A DNA stretch of 64,000 bases from Aureimonas glaciei (GTDB taxonomy: Bacteria > Pseudomonadota > Alphaproteobacteria > Rhizobiales > Rhizobiaceae), in the NCBI RefSeq assembly GCF_014643375.1, contig NZ_BMJJ01000003.1, positions 62,001-126,000 of the forward strand, written 5' to 3'. A model generated the notes under the pieces. The model saw only the letters and a list, made by a program, of their open reading frames with translations, did no database searches and was not told where the DNA came from. Below are positions 41,479 to 50,893 of this stretch, piece by piece. The translations under genes and the position numbers were made by a program. How positions within the stretch are numbered: the stretch's first letter is position 1; each line of letters begins with the position of its first letter.

Positions 41479-43860
41479 TTAGGCGGCCCTGGCGCGGACG
41501 CTCTCGGGGCCGGCGGCGCGGGCGCGGCCGTCGAGCGGCATGCGCACCGAGACCACGGTGCCGACGCCGACGGTCGAGGCGATGCGCATGCGGCCGCCGT
41601 GCAGCTCGACGAGCGAGCGGGCGATGGCGAGGCCGAGGCCGGTGCCCTTGTTGGTGCGCGTCAGCTCGTTCTCGACCTGCTCGAAGGGACGTCCGAGGCT
41701 CTTCAGCGACTCCTTCGGGATGCCGATGCCGGTATCGGAAATGGTAATGAGCGCGGCACCCTGCACCTGACGCGCGCGCATTTCGATGCGGCCGCCGGGA
41801 TCGGTGAACTTGATGGCATTGGCGAGGAGGTTGAGCAGGATCTGCTTGGTGGCGCGCCGGTCGGCTGCGAGCGAGAGGCGCTCGGGCAAAGCGGTGACGA
41901 GCGTCAGCGCCTTCCGCTCGGCCTGGACCTCGACGATCTTTGTCGCCTCGCCGATGATGTCGGCCAGGTTGATCGGTTCGCGCGACAGAAGCAGGCGGCC
42001 GGCCTCGATCTTCGACATGTCGAGAATGTCGTTGATCAGCTTCAGGAGATAGTGGCCGCTGTCGTGGATGTCGGAGGCGTATTCGGTGTATTTCGGGCAG
42101 CCGATCGGGCCGAAGGAGCCCTCGCGCATGATCTCGGAAAAACCGATGATGGCGTTCAGCGGCGTGCGCAGCTCGTGGCTCATATTGGCGAGGAAGGTGG
42201 TCTTGGCGCGGTTGGCGGCCTCGGCCCGCTCCTTCTCGACGATGTAGGAGGCGTTCACCAGGGACAACTGGCGCGCCTTGGCCTCGGCGTCGCGGCGGGC
42301 GACGGAGAGGTCGTCGATCGTCGCCATCAGCCGGCGCTCGGAATCGTAGAGGCGCTCCTGGTTCATCTTGATCTGGGTGATGTCGGTGCCGATGGAGACG
42401 AAGCCGCCGTCCGAGGTCTGGCGTTCGGAAACCTGCAGCCAGCGGCCGTCGGCCAGCATGACCTCGGTGACGCGCTCGCCGGCGACGAAGGTGGGGCTGG
42501 TGATGCTGCGCGTCTCGATCGGCTTGCGGGCGCGGGCATTGACCTCCTCGAAGGGGGCGCCCGGCACGACGGCGGCGTCCGGCAGGCCGTAGACTTCCTG
42601 GTACTGGTCGTTGCACAGGACGAGCCGGCCGCGGCTGTCCCACAGGACGAAGCTCTCGGAAATGTTCTCGACGGCGTTGTGGAGGCGGGTGTTGGCTTCG
42701 TCGGTGCGGCGCGCCAGCGCCTGCTGCTCGGTGACATCCACGGCGACGCCGATGACGTGGATCTCGTTGTCGGCATTGCGGGTGATTTCGGCGCGGGCCC
42801 GGAGCCAGATATAGGCGCCGTCGCTGCGGCGCATGCGGAAGGAGCGGTCGAGGTTGACGATCTTGCCCGAGGCGATGGCGCGGGCGATGGTGAACAGGCT
42901 GCCGTCCTCGGGATGCATCAAATGGGCGACGTCGCCGAAGGACAGGACGCCGTCCTGGGCCGGCATTTCCAGGATTTCGTACATCGATCGCGACCAGTAC
43001 ATGCGGCCGCGCGACAGGTCCCAGTCCCACAGGCCGCAGCGGCCGCGCGAGAGCGCCGTGTCGACGCGCTGATGCGTGGTGAGATAGAGCTCGTCCGCCT
43101 CTCTCGTGCGCATCGACTGGCGGAAATAGGCGTAGAGGATGACCAGCATGATGAGGCTGGTGAGGGCGAAGAAGGTGACGTTGACCGAGACCGTGCTGCG
43201 CCACTCGGCGAAGAGGTCGCTCTCCTTCTGGATGAAGGTCACCGAACCCAGCGGCTCGGCCAGCGTGGCATTGGCCACCAGCGCGCTGTCGCCGTCGAGG
43301 CGGGTGCGCAGCAGGCCGGCGCGCTCGCCGAACATCAGCAGCGGCTGGATGCCGCCGAACAGGTTGGACAGGTTCTGTCCGACATAGCGCTCGTAGCCGG
43401 GGAGGGTGGCGACGATCTCGCCCGAGGGGTCGGCGATGACGACGAAGCGGCCGTCCTCGGCCAGTTCCCGCGGCACGGCGCTGGTGAGAAGCTCGACGGC
43501 CTCGTTCGCGGCGATGGCGGCATGATCGGGGTTCGACGGCGTGCCGGGCGCCTGCTGTTCGGCCCGGACCAGGCTGGCGCCGAGCCGCAGCGTCTGGCTG
43601 GCGGCGGTTTCGATGACCTGGCGCTCTTCCATGAGGGAGATGAAGCGGGCGACGGCCAGGATCGCCAGGAAGCCGACGATCATGATCGGGATGGCCCGGC
43701 GCAGCGTCGGCTCGGCGTCGCCGAGCGTCTGGAAGCGCCGTACGGCCTTGGATCTCAGGCCTCTCGCCATTCCGCTCTTCGCTTTCAGCAGGCCATCGAT
43801 TCGAGACAAGCGTCCCCCTGCCGGCACGCGTGACGCGTCCGCACCCATCGCTTCAGACAT
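41479..43860 (-). CDS. PAS sensor histidine kinase, PleC/PdhS-like
   Basis: 793 residues from ATG 43860, behind GAGGGGTAATACAC; an upstream in-frame start at 43893 is less likely. Transmembrane segments at about 56-74 and 228-246 enclose a periplasmic domain. Two PAS domains follow (about 270-380 and 395-500), then a coiled linker and His562 in NMSHELRTPLNAIIGFSEIM. The ATPase domain has LLNLLANAIKFTDPGG, SDTGIGIPKE and GTGLGLAIARSLVELHGG. The H box is that of the DivJ/PleC/PdhS family, which acts on DivK and controls cell polarity. From memory, a pleC gene lies near glnE in rhizobia, so PleC is favoured but unproven. Confidence 0.8.
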   Translation of the reverse strand: MSEAMGADASRVPAGGRLSRIDGLLKAKSGMARGLRSKAVRRFQTLGDAEPTLRRAIPIMIVGFLAILAVARFISLMEERQVIETAASQTLRLGASLVRAEQQAPGTPSNPDHAAIAANEAVELLTSAVPRELAEDGRFVVIADPSGEIVATLPGYERYVGQNLSNLFGGIQPLLMFGERAGLLRTRLDGDSALVANATLAEPLGSVTFIQKESDLFAEWRSTVSVNVTFFALTSLIMLVILYAYFRQSMRTREADELYLTTHQRVDTALSRGRCGLWDWDLSRGRMYWSRSMYEILEMPAQDGVLSFGDVAHLMHPEDGSLFTIARAIASGKIVNLDRSFRMRRSDGAYIWLRARAEITRNADNEIHVIGVAVDVTEQQALARRTDEANTRLHNAVENISESFVLWDSRGRLVLCNDQYQEVYGLPDAAVVPGAPFEEVNARARKPIETRSITSPTFVAGERVTEVMLADGRWLQVSERQTSDGGFVSIGTDITQIKMNQERLYDSERRLMATIDDLSVARRDAEAKARQLSLVNASYIVEKERAEAANRAKTTFLANMSHELRTPLNAIIGFSEIMREGSFGPIGCPKYTEYASDIHDSGHYLLKLINDILDMSKIEAGRLLLSREPINLADIIGEATKIVEVQAERKALTLVTALPERLSLAADRRATKQILLNLLANAIKFTDPGGRIEMRARQVQGAALITISDTGIGIPKESLKSLGRPFEQVENELTRTNKGTGLGLAIARSLVELHGGRMRIASTVGVGTVVSVRMPLDGRARAAGPESVRARAA

Positions 43861-43980
43861 GTGTATTACCCCTCGGCGATTCGTATGCCGCACATCCGAA
43901 TCAGTGCCACTTGATCAGACACGAATCACCTTGTCCATAACTTAATGGATCGTGAATCTCCGTTGCTGACCGAGAGTCAA

Positions 43981-46629
43981 TTAGCGCAGGGATCTTTCAA
44001 CAATATCCTTAACGTCAGTCGAAAGACCTTTCATCTCAGAGAGTTGAGCCAAAGCAGCGCGGGCCTTCTCGCGCCGTCCGCTGTCGAAACAGCGCCAGGA
44101 CCGGAAGGCCGTGGCGATGCGCGCGGCGACCTGCGGATTGAGTTCGTCGAGGGCCTGAATCATTTCCGCCACGAAAGCGTAACCGGCCCCGTCCGCGCGG
44201 TTGAAGCCGATCTGGTTGCCGGCGGCAAAAGCACCGATGAGCGCGCGCGCGCGGTTCGGATTGGCGAGGCGGAAGGCGGGATGGGCGGTCAGCGCCCGCA
44301 CCGTTGCGAGCGCCGAAGGCGAGGGCACGGTCGCCTGCAGCGAGAACCATTTGTCGATGACGAGGGCGTTGGTCTCGAAACGGCTGTAGAAGGCGGCGAG
44401 CGCGTCGCGCGTCGCGTCGTCCTCGGGGAAGCGGTGGCAGAGCATCGTCAGCGCCGCGAACTGCTCGGTCATGTTGTCGGCCGTCCGGAACTGCTGCACC
44501 GCGCGATCCGGCGTGCCGCTGGCGGCCAGGAGAAAGTCGAGCAGCACCGAGGCCAGCGCCCGGCGGCCGGCGCTATCGGCATCCGGCGAAAACGCGCCTT
44601 GGCGCGCGAGGCCGGCAAAGAGCGGCGCGAAGCGCTTTTCGCCCTGCCGCCCGATCGCCGTGACCACGGCATCGCGGGCGATGTGGATGGCGTCCGGATC
44701 GACGTTCTCCCCTAGCAGCCGGGCGATGTCCGCCTCGCTCGGCAGCGACAGCGCCTGCGCCCGCAGCGCCGGCTCCAGCGTCTCGTCCAGCGCCGTGGCG
44801 ATCAGCGCCTCGGCGATGGCGGGGTTGAGGCGCACCGGGTTGCCGCCGCGGGCGTCGATGGTGGCGGCCTGCAGCGCCTCGCCGACGAGGTCGGAGAGGG
44901 CGCGCCAGCGGTTGAACGGATTGCCGTCGAGGCGGGCGAGCGCCAGCCGGTCGCGCTCGCGCTGGCTGGTGCGCAGCGCTACCGCGGCGGAGAAGTCGCG
45001 CAGGATCGACAGATAGGGACGCTCGCCCAAGCCCTCGAAGACGATGGTCGTCTCCGCGTCGCGCAGATGGATGACGTCGCCCTCGACCGGCGCGCCGTCG
45101 CGCGGCGCCGGCACGAGGTCCTGGCCATTGGCGCCGACGAGGCCGAAGCGCACGGGAATGTGCATCGGCAGCGTGCCGGTGCCGGCCGGTCCCTGCGCCA
45201 GATGCTGGCCGAGCGTCAGCGTCAGCTCGCCCCGGTCCGCGTCGAAACGCTCTTCCACCTTGAGCACGGGGGTGCCGGCCTGGCTGTACCAGAGCGCGAA
45301 CTGGGTGAGATCGGCGCCGGTGGCTTCGACGAAGCAGGCGAGGAAATCCTCGATCGTCGCGGCATCCCCATCATGACGCGCAAAATAGAGGTCCATGCCG
45401 GCGCGAAAGCCTGCCTGGCCGACGATGGTGGCGATCATCCGCACCAGTTCCGCGCCCTTGTCGTAGATCGTCGCGGTGTAGAAGTTGGAGATCTCGCGGT
45501 ACTCGCTCGGTCGCACCGGATGCTGCAGCGGGCCCTGGTCTTCCGGAAACTGGTGCGCCGTGAGCCCGCGCACCGACGCGATGCGCTTGACCGCGGCGGA
45601 GCGCTCGTCCGCCGAGAATTCCTGGTCGCGGTAAACGGTCAGGCCTTCCTTCAGGCAGAGCTGGAACCAGTCGCGGCAGGTGATGCGGTTGCCGGTCCAG
45701 TTGTGGAAGTATTCGTGCGCGATCACGGTCTCGACGCCGGCATAGTCGCCGTCGGTGGCGGTCTCGGAGTCCAGAAGCACGTATTTGTGGTTGAAGACGT
45801 TGAGGCCCTTGTTCTCCATCGCCCCCATGTTGAAGTCGGAGATGGCGACGATGGAGAAGACGTCGAGATCGTATTCGCGGCCGAAACGCTGCTCGTCCCA
45901 GACCATCGAACGCTTCAGCGCGTCCATGGCGTAGAGCGCCTCATGGGCGCGGCCCTTCTCCGTGTAGATGTCGAGCGCGACGCGCCGGCCGCTCATGGTG
46001 GTGAAGTGGTCGCCGAGCCGGTCGAGGTCGCCGGCGACGAGGGCGAAGAGATAGGACGGCTTCGGGAAGGGATCGTCCCAGACGGCGAAGTGGCGGCCGC
46101 CGTCGAGAAGGCCGTGCTCGGCCGGATTGCCGTTGGACAGGAGCACCGGCGCCTCGGCCTTGTCGGCCTCGACGCGCACGCGGTAGGTCGCCAGCACGTC
46201 GGGCCGGTCGAGGAAATAGGTGATGCGGCGAAAGCCCTCGGCCTCGCACTGCGTGCACCAGACGCCGCCGGAGCGGTAGAGCCCCATCAGCTGGGTGTTC
46301 AGCTGCGGCTGCAGCCGGGTCTCGATGGCCAAGGTGAAGCTGCCGCTTTCCGGCAGGCCGCGGATCGTCAGGCCCTGCGGCGTCGCGTCATACTGCGACG
46401 GGTCGACGGGCGTTCCGTCGAGGGCGAGAGAGACGAGGGCGAGCTCGTCGCCGTCGAGCACGAGGTCGGCGGTCGCCGGCGCGCCGGCGCGGCGCTCCAG
46501 CTGGAGCACCGTCAGAACATCGGCGTGTTCGGCAAACAGCTGCACCCGCATGTCGACCGTGGCGAGCTGGAAGTCTGTCGGGCGATAGTCCGTCAGGCGG
46601 ATGACCTGGTCCTGATCGGGTCGAAGCAT
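43981..46629 (-). CDS. pepN: Aminopeptidase N
   Basis: 882 residues from ATG 46629 (AAGGACTTCCCTC upstream). An M1 zinc metallopeptidase that trims N-terminal residues from peptides in the cytoplasm. The exopeptidase motif GAMEN is at 269-273, the zinc site HEYFH at 305-309 and the third ligand Glu328 in LKEGLTVYRDQEF. The C-terminal alpha-helical domain is complete (ending VERSLR). The length is close to E. coli PepN (870). Confidence 0.95.
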   Translation of the reverse strand: MLRPDQDQVIRLTDYRPTDFQLATVDMRVQLFAEHADVLTVLQLERRAGAPATADLVLDGDELALVSLALDGTPVDPSQYDATPQGLTIRGLPESGSFTLAIETRLQPQLNTQLMGLYRSGGVWCTQCEAEGFRRITYFLDRPDVLATYRVRVEADKAEAPVLLSNGNPAEHGLLDGGRHFAVWDDPFPKPSYLFALVAGDLDRLGDHFTTMSGRRVALDIYTEKGRAHEALYAMDALKRSMVWDEQRFGREYDLDVFSIVAISDFNMGAMENKGLNVFNHKYVLLDSETATDGDYAGVETVIAHEYFHNWTGNRITCRDWFQLCLKEGLTVYRDQEFSADERSAAVKRIASVRGLTAHQFPEDQGPLQHPVRPSEYREISNFYTATIYDKGAELVRMIATIVGQAGFRAGMDLYFARHDGDAATIEDFLACFVEATGADLTQFALWYSQAGTPVLKVEERFDADRGELTLTLGQHLAQGPAGTGTLPMHIPVRFGLVGANGQDLVPAPRDGAPVEGDVIHLRDAETTIVFEGLGERPYLSILRDFSAAVALRTSQRERDRLALARLDGNPFNRWRALSDLVGEALQAATIDARGGNPVRLNPAIAEALIATALDETLEPALRAQALSLPSEADIARLLGENVDPDAIHIARDAVVTAIGRQGEKRFAPLFAGLARQGAFSPDADSAGRRALASVLLDFLLAASGTPDRAVQQFRTADNMTEQFAALTMLCHRFPEDDATRDALAAFYSRFETNALVIDKWFSLQATVPSPSALATVRALTAHPAFRLANPNRARALIGAFAAGNQIGFNRADGAGYAFVAEMIQALDELNPQVAARIATAFRSWRCFDSGRREKARAALAQLSEMKGLSTDVKDIVERSLR

Positions 46630-46853
46630 GAGGGAAGTCCTTCGGAAATCATCGGGTTTTTCCCGGGGATAGACGCTGGCAACAGATTTGCCAATCGGCG
46701 CGGCCGCCGCGATCATTCGCAGGCGGAAGCATTCGGTCTCGACGCGAAGCGATTTGCACCATACCTATTGTCGTCTCGTCTTCGCCCGTTTCGGGCCTGC
46801 CGCCGGTCGCGCTTCCCGACAGCGTACCGCGGCGCGTTCAAGGAGCCTCCCGC

Positions 46854-49154
46854 ATGACCATCATGACGCCGAAATTCGGTCTCGGCGCTTCCGTGCTGCG
46901 CAAGGAAGACGACGCCTTCATCCGCGGCAACGGCCAGTATACGGACGACGAGACGCGCGAAGGGCTGCTGCACGCCGTCGTGGTGCGCTCGCCCTATGCG
47001 CATGCCACCTTCGTCGTCGGCGATCTCGCTGCCGTGCGCGAGGCGCCCGGCGTGCGGCTCGTCCTCACCCATGCCGACATCGCCGATCTCGGCGAGCTGC
47101 CCTGCCAGGCGCTGGTCGGTCAGGCCGACGGGTCGAAGTTCGACCCGCGCGACACGCCGATGCTGTGCCGGGATACGGTCCGCCACGTCGGCGACGCCGT
47201 CGCCTTCGTCGTCGCCGAGACGGCGATGCAGGCGCGCGACGCGGCCGAGCTGTTCGAGATCGAGTACACGCCGCTGCCGGCCGTGTCCGACATCGCCGCG
47301 GCGCGCCGCGAGGGTGCGCCGAAGGTCTGGGAGAACAAGCCGAGCAACGTCGCCGGCGTGATGCACGAGGGCGACAAGGCGAAGGTGCAGGCCGCCTTCG
47401 TCGAGGCCGCCCATGTCACCGCCATCGAGCTCGTGCAGAACCGCCTGGTCTGCAACTACATGGAAGTGCGTTCCGCCGTCGGCGAATACGATGCCGCCAG
47501 CGGCAAGTATCTGCTGACCACCGGCAGCCAGGGCGTCCACGGCATGCGCGACACGCTGGCCGAGGACGTGCTGAAGGTCGGCAAGGACAAGATCCGCGTC
47601 GTCACCCGCGATGTCGGCGGCGGTTTTGGCACCAAGGCCTTCCTCTACCGCGAGCACGCGCTGGTCCTGGTCGCGGCCGAGCGCCTCGGCGCGCCGGTGA
47701 AGTGCACCGCCGACCGCTCCGAGCATTTCGTCTCCGACACGCATGGCCGCGACAACGTCGTGTCGGCGCGCATGGCGATGGACAAGGACGGAAAATTCCT
47801 CGGCCTGCAGATCGATCTGCACGCCAATCTCGGCGCCTATTCCTCGCAATACGGCCCGATGATTCCCTGGTTCGGCATGTCGATGGCGACCGGCCTCTAC
47901 GACATCCCCGTCGTCGACGTCGACTGCCACTCCTACTACACCAATACCGTGCCGATCGACGCCTATCGCGGCGCCGGGCGTCCGGAAGCGGCCTATCTGA
48001 TCGAGCGCCTGGTCGATTCCTGCGCCATCGAGATGGGCCTCGGCCGCGACGAGATCCGCCGCCGCAACTTCATCCGGCCGGACCAGCTGCCCTACACCAC
48101 CCCGCTCGGCCGCATGTACGACACCGGCGACTTTTCCGGCCACCTGACAGAGGCGATGCGCCAGGCCGATTGGGAGAGCTTCGAGTCCCGCCGCGTGGCC
48201 GCCAAGGCCGAGGGGAAACTGCTCGGCATCGGCCTTGCCACCTATGTCGAGGCCTGCGCCTTCCCCGGCTCCGAGCCGGCCTATGTCGAGCTGATGCCGT
48301 CCGGACGGGTTGAGCTGAAGATCGGCACGCAGTCGAACGGCCAGGGGCACGCCACGGCCTATGCGCAGTTCGTCGGCGAGGCTTTGAAGCTCGACTACGA
48401 CATGATCGACGTGCGCCAGGGCGACACCGACGACACGCCGACCGGCGGCGGCACCGGCGGCTCGCGCTCGATCCCGCTCGGCGCCGTATCGGTGCGCCGC
48501 GCGTCGGAGAGCCTCGCCGACAAGCTGCGGAAACTCGCCGCGGACGAGCTGGAATCGGCCGCCGGCGACATCGAGCTCGAGGGCGGCGAAGCCCGCATCG
48601 TCGGCACCGACCGCGCTATCGGCTTCGCCGCGCTGGCCGCGCTCGCCAAATCGGCCGACGACCTGAAGGCAGTCGGCGAGTTCAAGCAGACGGAAGCGAC
48701 CTACCCGAACGGCACGCATGTCGCCGAGGTCGAGATCGAGGAAGAGACCGGCGCGGTGAAGCTTTCCCGCTACACCATCGTCGACGATTTCGGCGTGACG
48801 GTGAACCCGATCCTCCTCGCCGGCCAGATCCACGGCGGCGTGGCGCAGGGTATCGGCCAGGCGCTGGTCGAGAACGCCGTCTACGATGCGGAAGGACAGC
48901 TCGTCACCGCCAGCTTCATGGACTACGCCATGCCGCGCGCCGGCGACTTTCCCTTCTTCGACTTCAAGACCCGCAACGTGCCGTCGACCACCAACGCCCT
49001 CGGCATCAAGGGCGCGGGCGAGGCCGGCACGATCGGCGCGGCCCCGGCGGTGATGAATGCCGTCCAGGACGCACTGCGCCATGCCGGGGCCGGCCATCTC
49101 GACATGCCGGCGACGCCCCTGCGGGTCTGGGAAGCGTTGAACGCCGCGGGCTGA
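46854..49154 (+). CDS. Xanthine dehydrogenase/CO dehydrogenase-family molybdopterin subunit (form II CoxL-like)
   Basis: 766 residues, the molybdenum-cofactor-binding large subunit of the xanthine oxidase family. The N-terminal KFGLGASVLRKEDDAFIRGN is typical. The active-site loop reads AYRGAGRPEA at about 370, the form II signature, rather than the AYXCSFR of genuine aerobic CO dehydrogenase. The catalytic Glu723 is in GAGEAGTIGAAPA, and molybdopterin contacts include DVGGGFGTKAF and GQGHATAYAQ. Form II substrates are mostly unknown. The FAD and 2Fe-2S subunit genes are not adjacent on either side, which is unusual. Confidence 0.9.
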   Translation: MTIMTPKFGLGASVLRKEDDAFIRGNGQYTDDETREGLLHAVVVRSPYAHATFVVGDLAAVREAPGVRLVLTHADIADLGELPCQALVGQADGSKFDPRDTPMLCRDTVRHVGDAVAFVVAETAMQARDAAELFEIEYTPLPAVSDIAAARREGAPKVWENKPSNVAGVMHEGDKAKVQAAFVEAAHVTAIELVQNRLVCNYMEVRSAVGEYDAASGKYLLTTGSQGVHGMRDTLAEDVLKVGKDKIRVVTRDVGGGFGTKAFLYREHALVLVAAERLGAPVKCTADRSEHFVSDTHGRDNVVSARMAMDKDGKFLGLQIDLHANLGAYSSQYGPMIPWFGMSMATGLYDIPVVDVDCHSYYTNTVPIDAYRGAGRPEAAYLIERLVDSCAIEMGLGRDEIRRRNFIRPDQLPYTTPLGRMYDTGDFSGHLTEAMRQADWESFESRRVAAKAEGKLLGIGLATYVEACAFPGSEPAYVELMPSGRVELKIGTQSNGQGHATAYAQFVGEALKLDYDMIDVRQGDTDDTPTGGGTGGSRSIPLGAVSVRRASESLADKLRKLAADELESAAGDIELEGGEARIVGTDRAIGFAALAALAKSADDLKAVGEFKQTEATYPNGTHVAEVEIEEETGAVKLSRYTIVDDFGVTVNPILLAGQIHGGVAQGIGQALVENAVYDAEGQLVTASFMDYAMPRAGDFPFFDFKTRNVPSTTNALGIKGAGEAGTIGAAPAVMNAVQDALRHAGAGHLDMPATPLRVWEALNAAG

Positions 49155-49278
49155 CGCGCCCGCCGGACAGGTCAGCTTCGGGCGAGGGCCGCGTGCCATC
49201 ACAGGCGCGCGACTTCGATCGAAGCTCCTGGCGCGGTTTCGCATCCACCGCTTCGCCATCCCGGACCTGTCCGGGTTC

Positions 49279-49405
49279 GTCATCCCGGGCTTGACCCGGG
49301 ATCCATTCCAAACCGCCGGACGGGACATGCGTTCGTGCGACCTCGGCCTCTTCTCTGCGGCATTCCGGACACGTCTCGGAATGGATCCCAAGCCCGGGAT
49401 GACGA
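49279..49405. repeat. Composite type B palindromic element
   Basis: Left palindrome 49279-49313 (CCCGGGCTTGACCCGGGATC core) and right palindrome 49378-49405 (ATCCCAAGCCCGGGATGACG core), in inverted orientation with ATGGATCC-type flanks inward. It occupies the 312 bp gap between the molybdopterin-subunit gene and the DMT transporter; no other feature was seen in that gap. Confidence 0.88.
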
Positions 49406-49466
49406 GCCGGAGAAGCCGCTGACGAAGGACATTCCCTATCGGGGCGTCCGGAAGGCATGACGTCCC

Positions 49467-50411
49467 ATGGACAGAGCGATCGCGACGGCCCCCAATCCGA
49501 CGCGCGGAATCCTCCTCAAGATCATCTCCGTGGTCGTCTTCGTCGGCATGCAGACGTCCATCAAGTTGGCGGGTGAGGGCATTCCCGCCGGCCAGATCGT
49601 CTTCTTCCGCTCGTTCTTCGCGCTGATTCCGGTCGTCGCCTATCTCGCCTGGCTCGGCGACCTCAGGACGGCGCTGAAGACCGACGATCTCCCCGGCCAT
49701 CTCGGCCGCGGCCTCATCGGCGTCACCTCGATGTCGCTCGGCTTCTTCGCGCTGACCAAGCTGCCCTATCCCGAATGGATCTCGATCACCTATGCCGCGC
49801 CGCTGTTGACGGTGGTCTTCGCGGCGGTCTTCCTCAAGGAGGTGGTGCGGCTGTACCGCTGGACGGCGGTGATCGTCGGGCTGGTCGGCATCATGGTCGT
49901 GTCGCTGCCGAAACTGACGCTGATGGGCGCGGGCCTGGAGACGGGTGAAACCATCGGCATCCTCGCCGCGCTCGCCTCCTCGGTCGTCGCCGCCGTCGCG
50001 ATGATCCAGATCCGTCGCCTGGTGCGGCGCGAGAAGACCGCGACCATCGTCATCTACTTCTCGCTGACCTCGAGCGGCATCGCGCTTCTGTCCATCCCCT
50101 TCGGCTGGGTAATGCCGACGGGCGAGCAGACGCTGTTCCTCGTCCTGTCCGGATTGTGCGGCGGCGTCGGCCAGCTGCTTCTGACCGCCTGCTACCGCCA
50201 GGCCGACGCCTCGACCATCGCGCCCTTCGAATACACTTCGCTGATCCTCGCCATCGCGATCGGCTGGTTCCTGTTCGGCGAGGAGGTCTCGGCGACGACG
50301 CTGCTCGGCGGCCTGATCGTCGTCGGCGCGGGGATCTACATCATCTACCGCGAACGCCGCCTCGGCATCGAACGCGGCAAGGCGCGCAAGGTCTCGCCGC
50401 CGCCGGGCTAG
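49467..50411 (+). CDS. DMT-superfamily (EamA) transporter
   Basis: 314 residues with about ten transmembrane helices in two EamA units. Characteristic stretches include QIVFFRSFFALIPVVAYLAW, SLGFFALTKLPYPEWISITY and a second-repeat FEYTSLILAIAIGWFLFGEE. It ends with a basic cytoplasmic tail (YRERRLGIERGKARK). Members of this branch are often annotated as riboflavin or S-adenosylmethionine transporters, but nothing here fixes the substrate. No partner gene is coupled; a type B repeat precedes it. Confidence 0.88.
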   Translation: MDRAIATAPNPTRGILLKIISVVVFVGMQTSIKLAGEGIPAGQIVFFRSFFALIPVVAYLAWLGDLRTALKTDDLPGHLGRGLIGVTSMSLGFFALTKLPYPEWISITYAAPLLTVVFAAVFLKEVVRLYRWTAVIVGLVGIMVVSLPKLTLMGAGLETGETIGILAALASSVVAAVAMIQIRRLVRREKTATIVIYFSLTSSGIALLSIPFGWVMPTGEQTLFLVLSGLCGGVGQLLLTACYRQADASTIAPFEYTSLILAIAIGWFLFGEEVSATTLLGGLIVVGAGIYIIYRERRLGIERGKARKVSPPPG

Positions 50412-50580
50412 CAAAGGGCGCTTCGAACGCCGCGCAAGAGCGCCACTGAGCTGGTAGAATCCGCGGCAAGCTGGTGAAAAGACAGGTTTTTTGCCGATGG
50501 CGTGGATTGCCGGGCTGCCGTTCAGCAGGTGTTAACGAAGGCAAGGCAAACGGGTCCCGTCGTAGCGGGAAGGTGTCCTT

Positions 50581-50802
50581 ATGAAATTTCGGAACAACGA
50601 TGAATTCACGCTGGCCGGCAAGCTGGCGGTGGGCTTCGCCATGCTCGCCGGCGTCGGACTGCTCGGCAGCGTCATTGCCTTCGCGCCCCCCTCGGAAATC
50701 GAGAAGGCGCGCGAGGTCCATGACCTGAACAAGGCGGAGAAGGAGCGGGCGAACCAGGAAGCGATGGCGCGGGAATACAGCCGCCGCCTGAACGGCGGCT
50801 GA
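50581..50802 (+). CDS. Small single-span membrane protein
   Basis: 73 residues. ATG 50581 has GGGAAGG 8 bases upstream, a convincing RBS. One hydrophobic helix (about 11-34: LAGKLAVGFAMLAGVGLLGS) is followed by a charged, probably coiled cytoplasmic tail (EIEKAREVHDLNKAEKERAN). The GC3 pattern supports coding. Not recognised. The stop codon lies inside a hairpin (GGCGGCTG at 50794-50801, CAGCCGCC at 50807-50814), which may be a terminator between this gene and the convergent ilvD. Confidence 0.7.
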   Translation: MKFRNNDEFTLAGKLAVGFAMLAGVGLLGSVIAFAPPSEIEKAREVHDLNKAEKERANQEAMAREYSRRLNGG

Positions 50803-50893
50803 GCTCCAGCCGCCGCTCGAGACCCGGTCCCGCCCGAGACCGGCCCCGCATGAGACCGGCAAGCATCCGCCGTTCCGGCGGCTTCCTCTCCCG

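Noticed and set aside
46713-50414. 1233-codon minus-strand open frame across the molybdopterin subunit and DMT transporter genes
   Set aside because: It crosses a repeat-filled intergenic gap and two convincing + strand genes, and its composition (His/Asp/Arg/Gly runs) is typical of antisense shadows in high-GC DNA.
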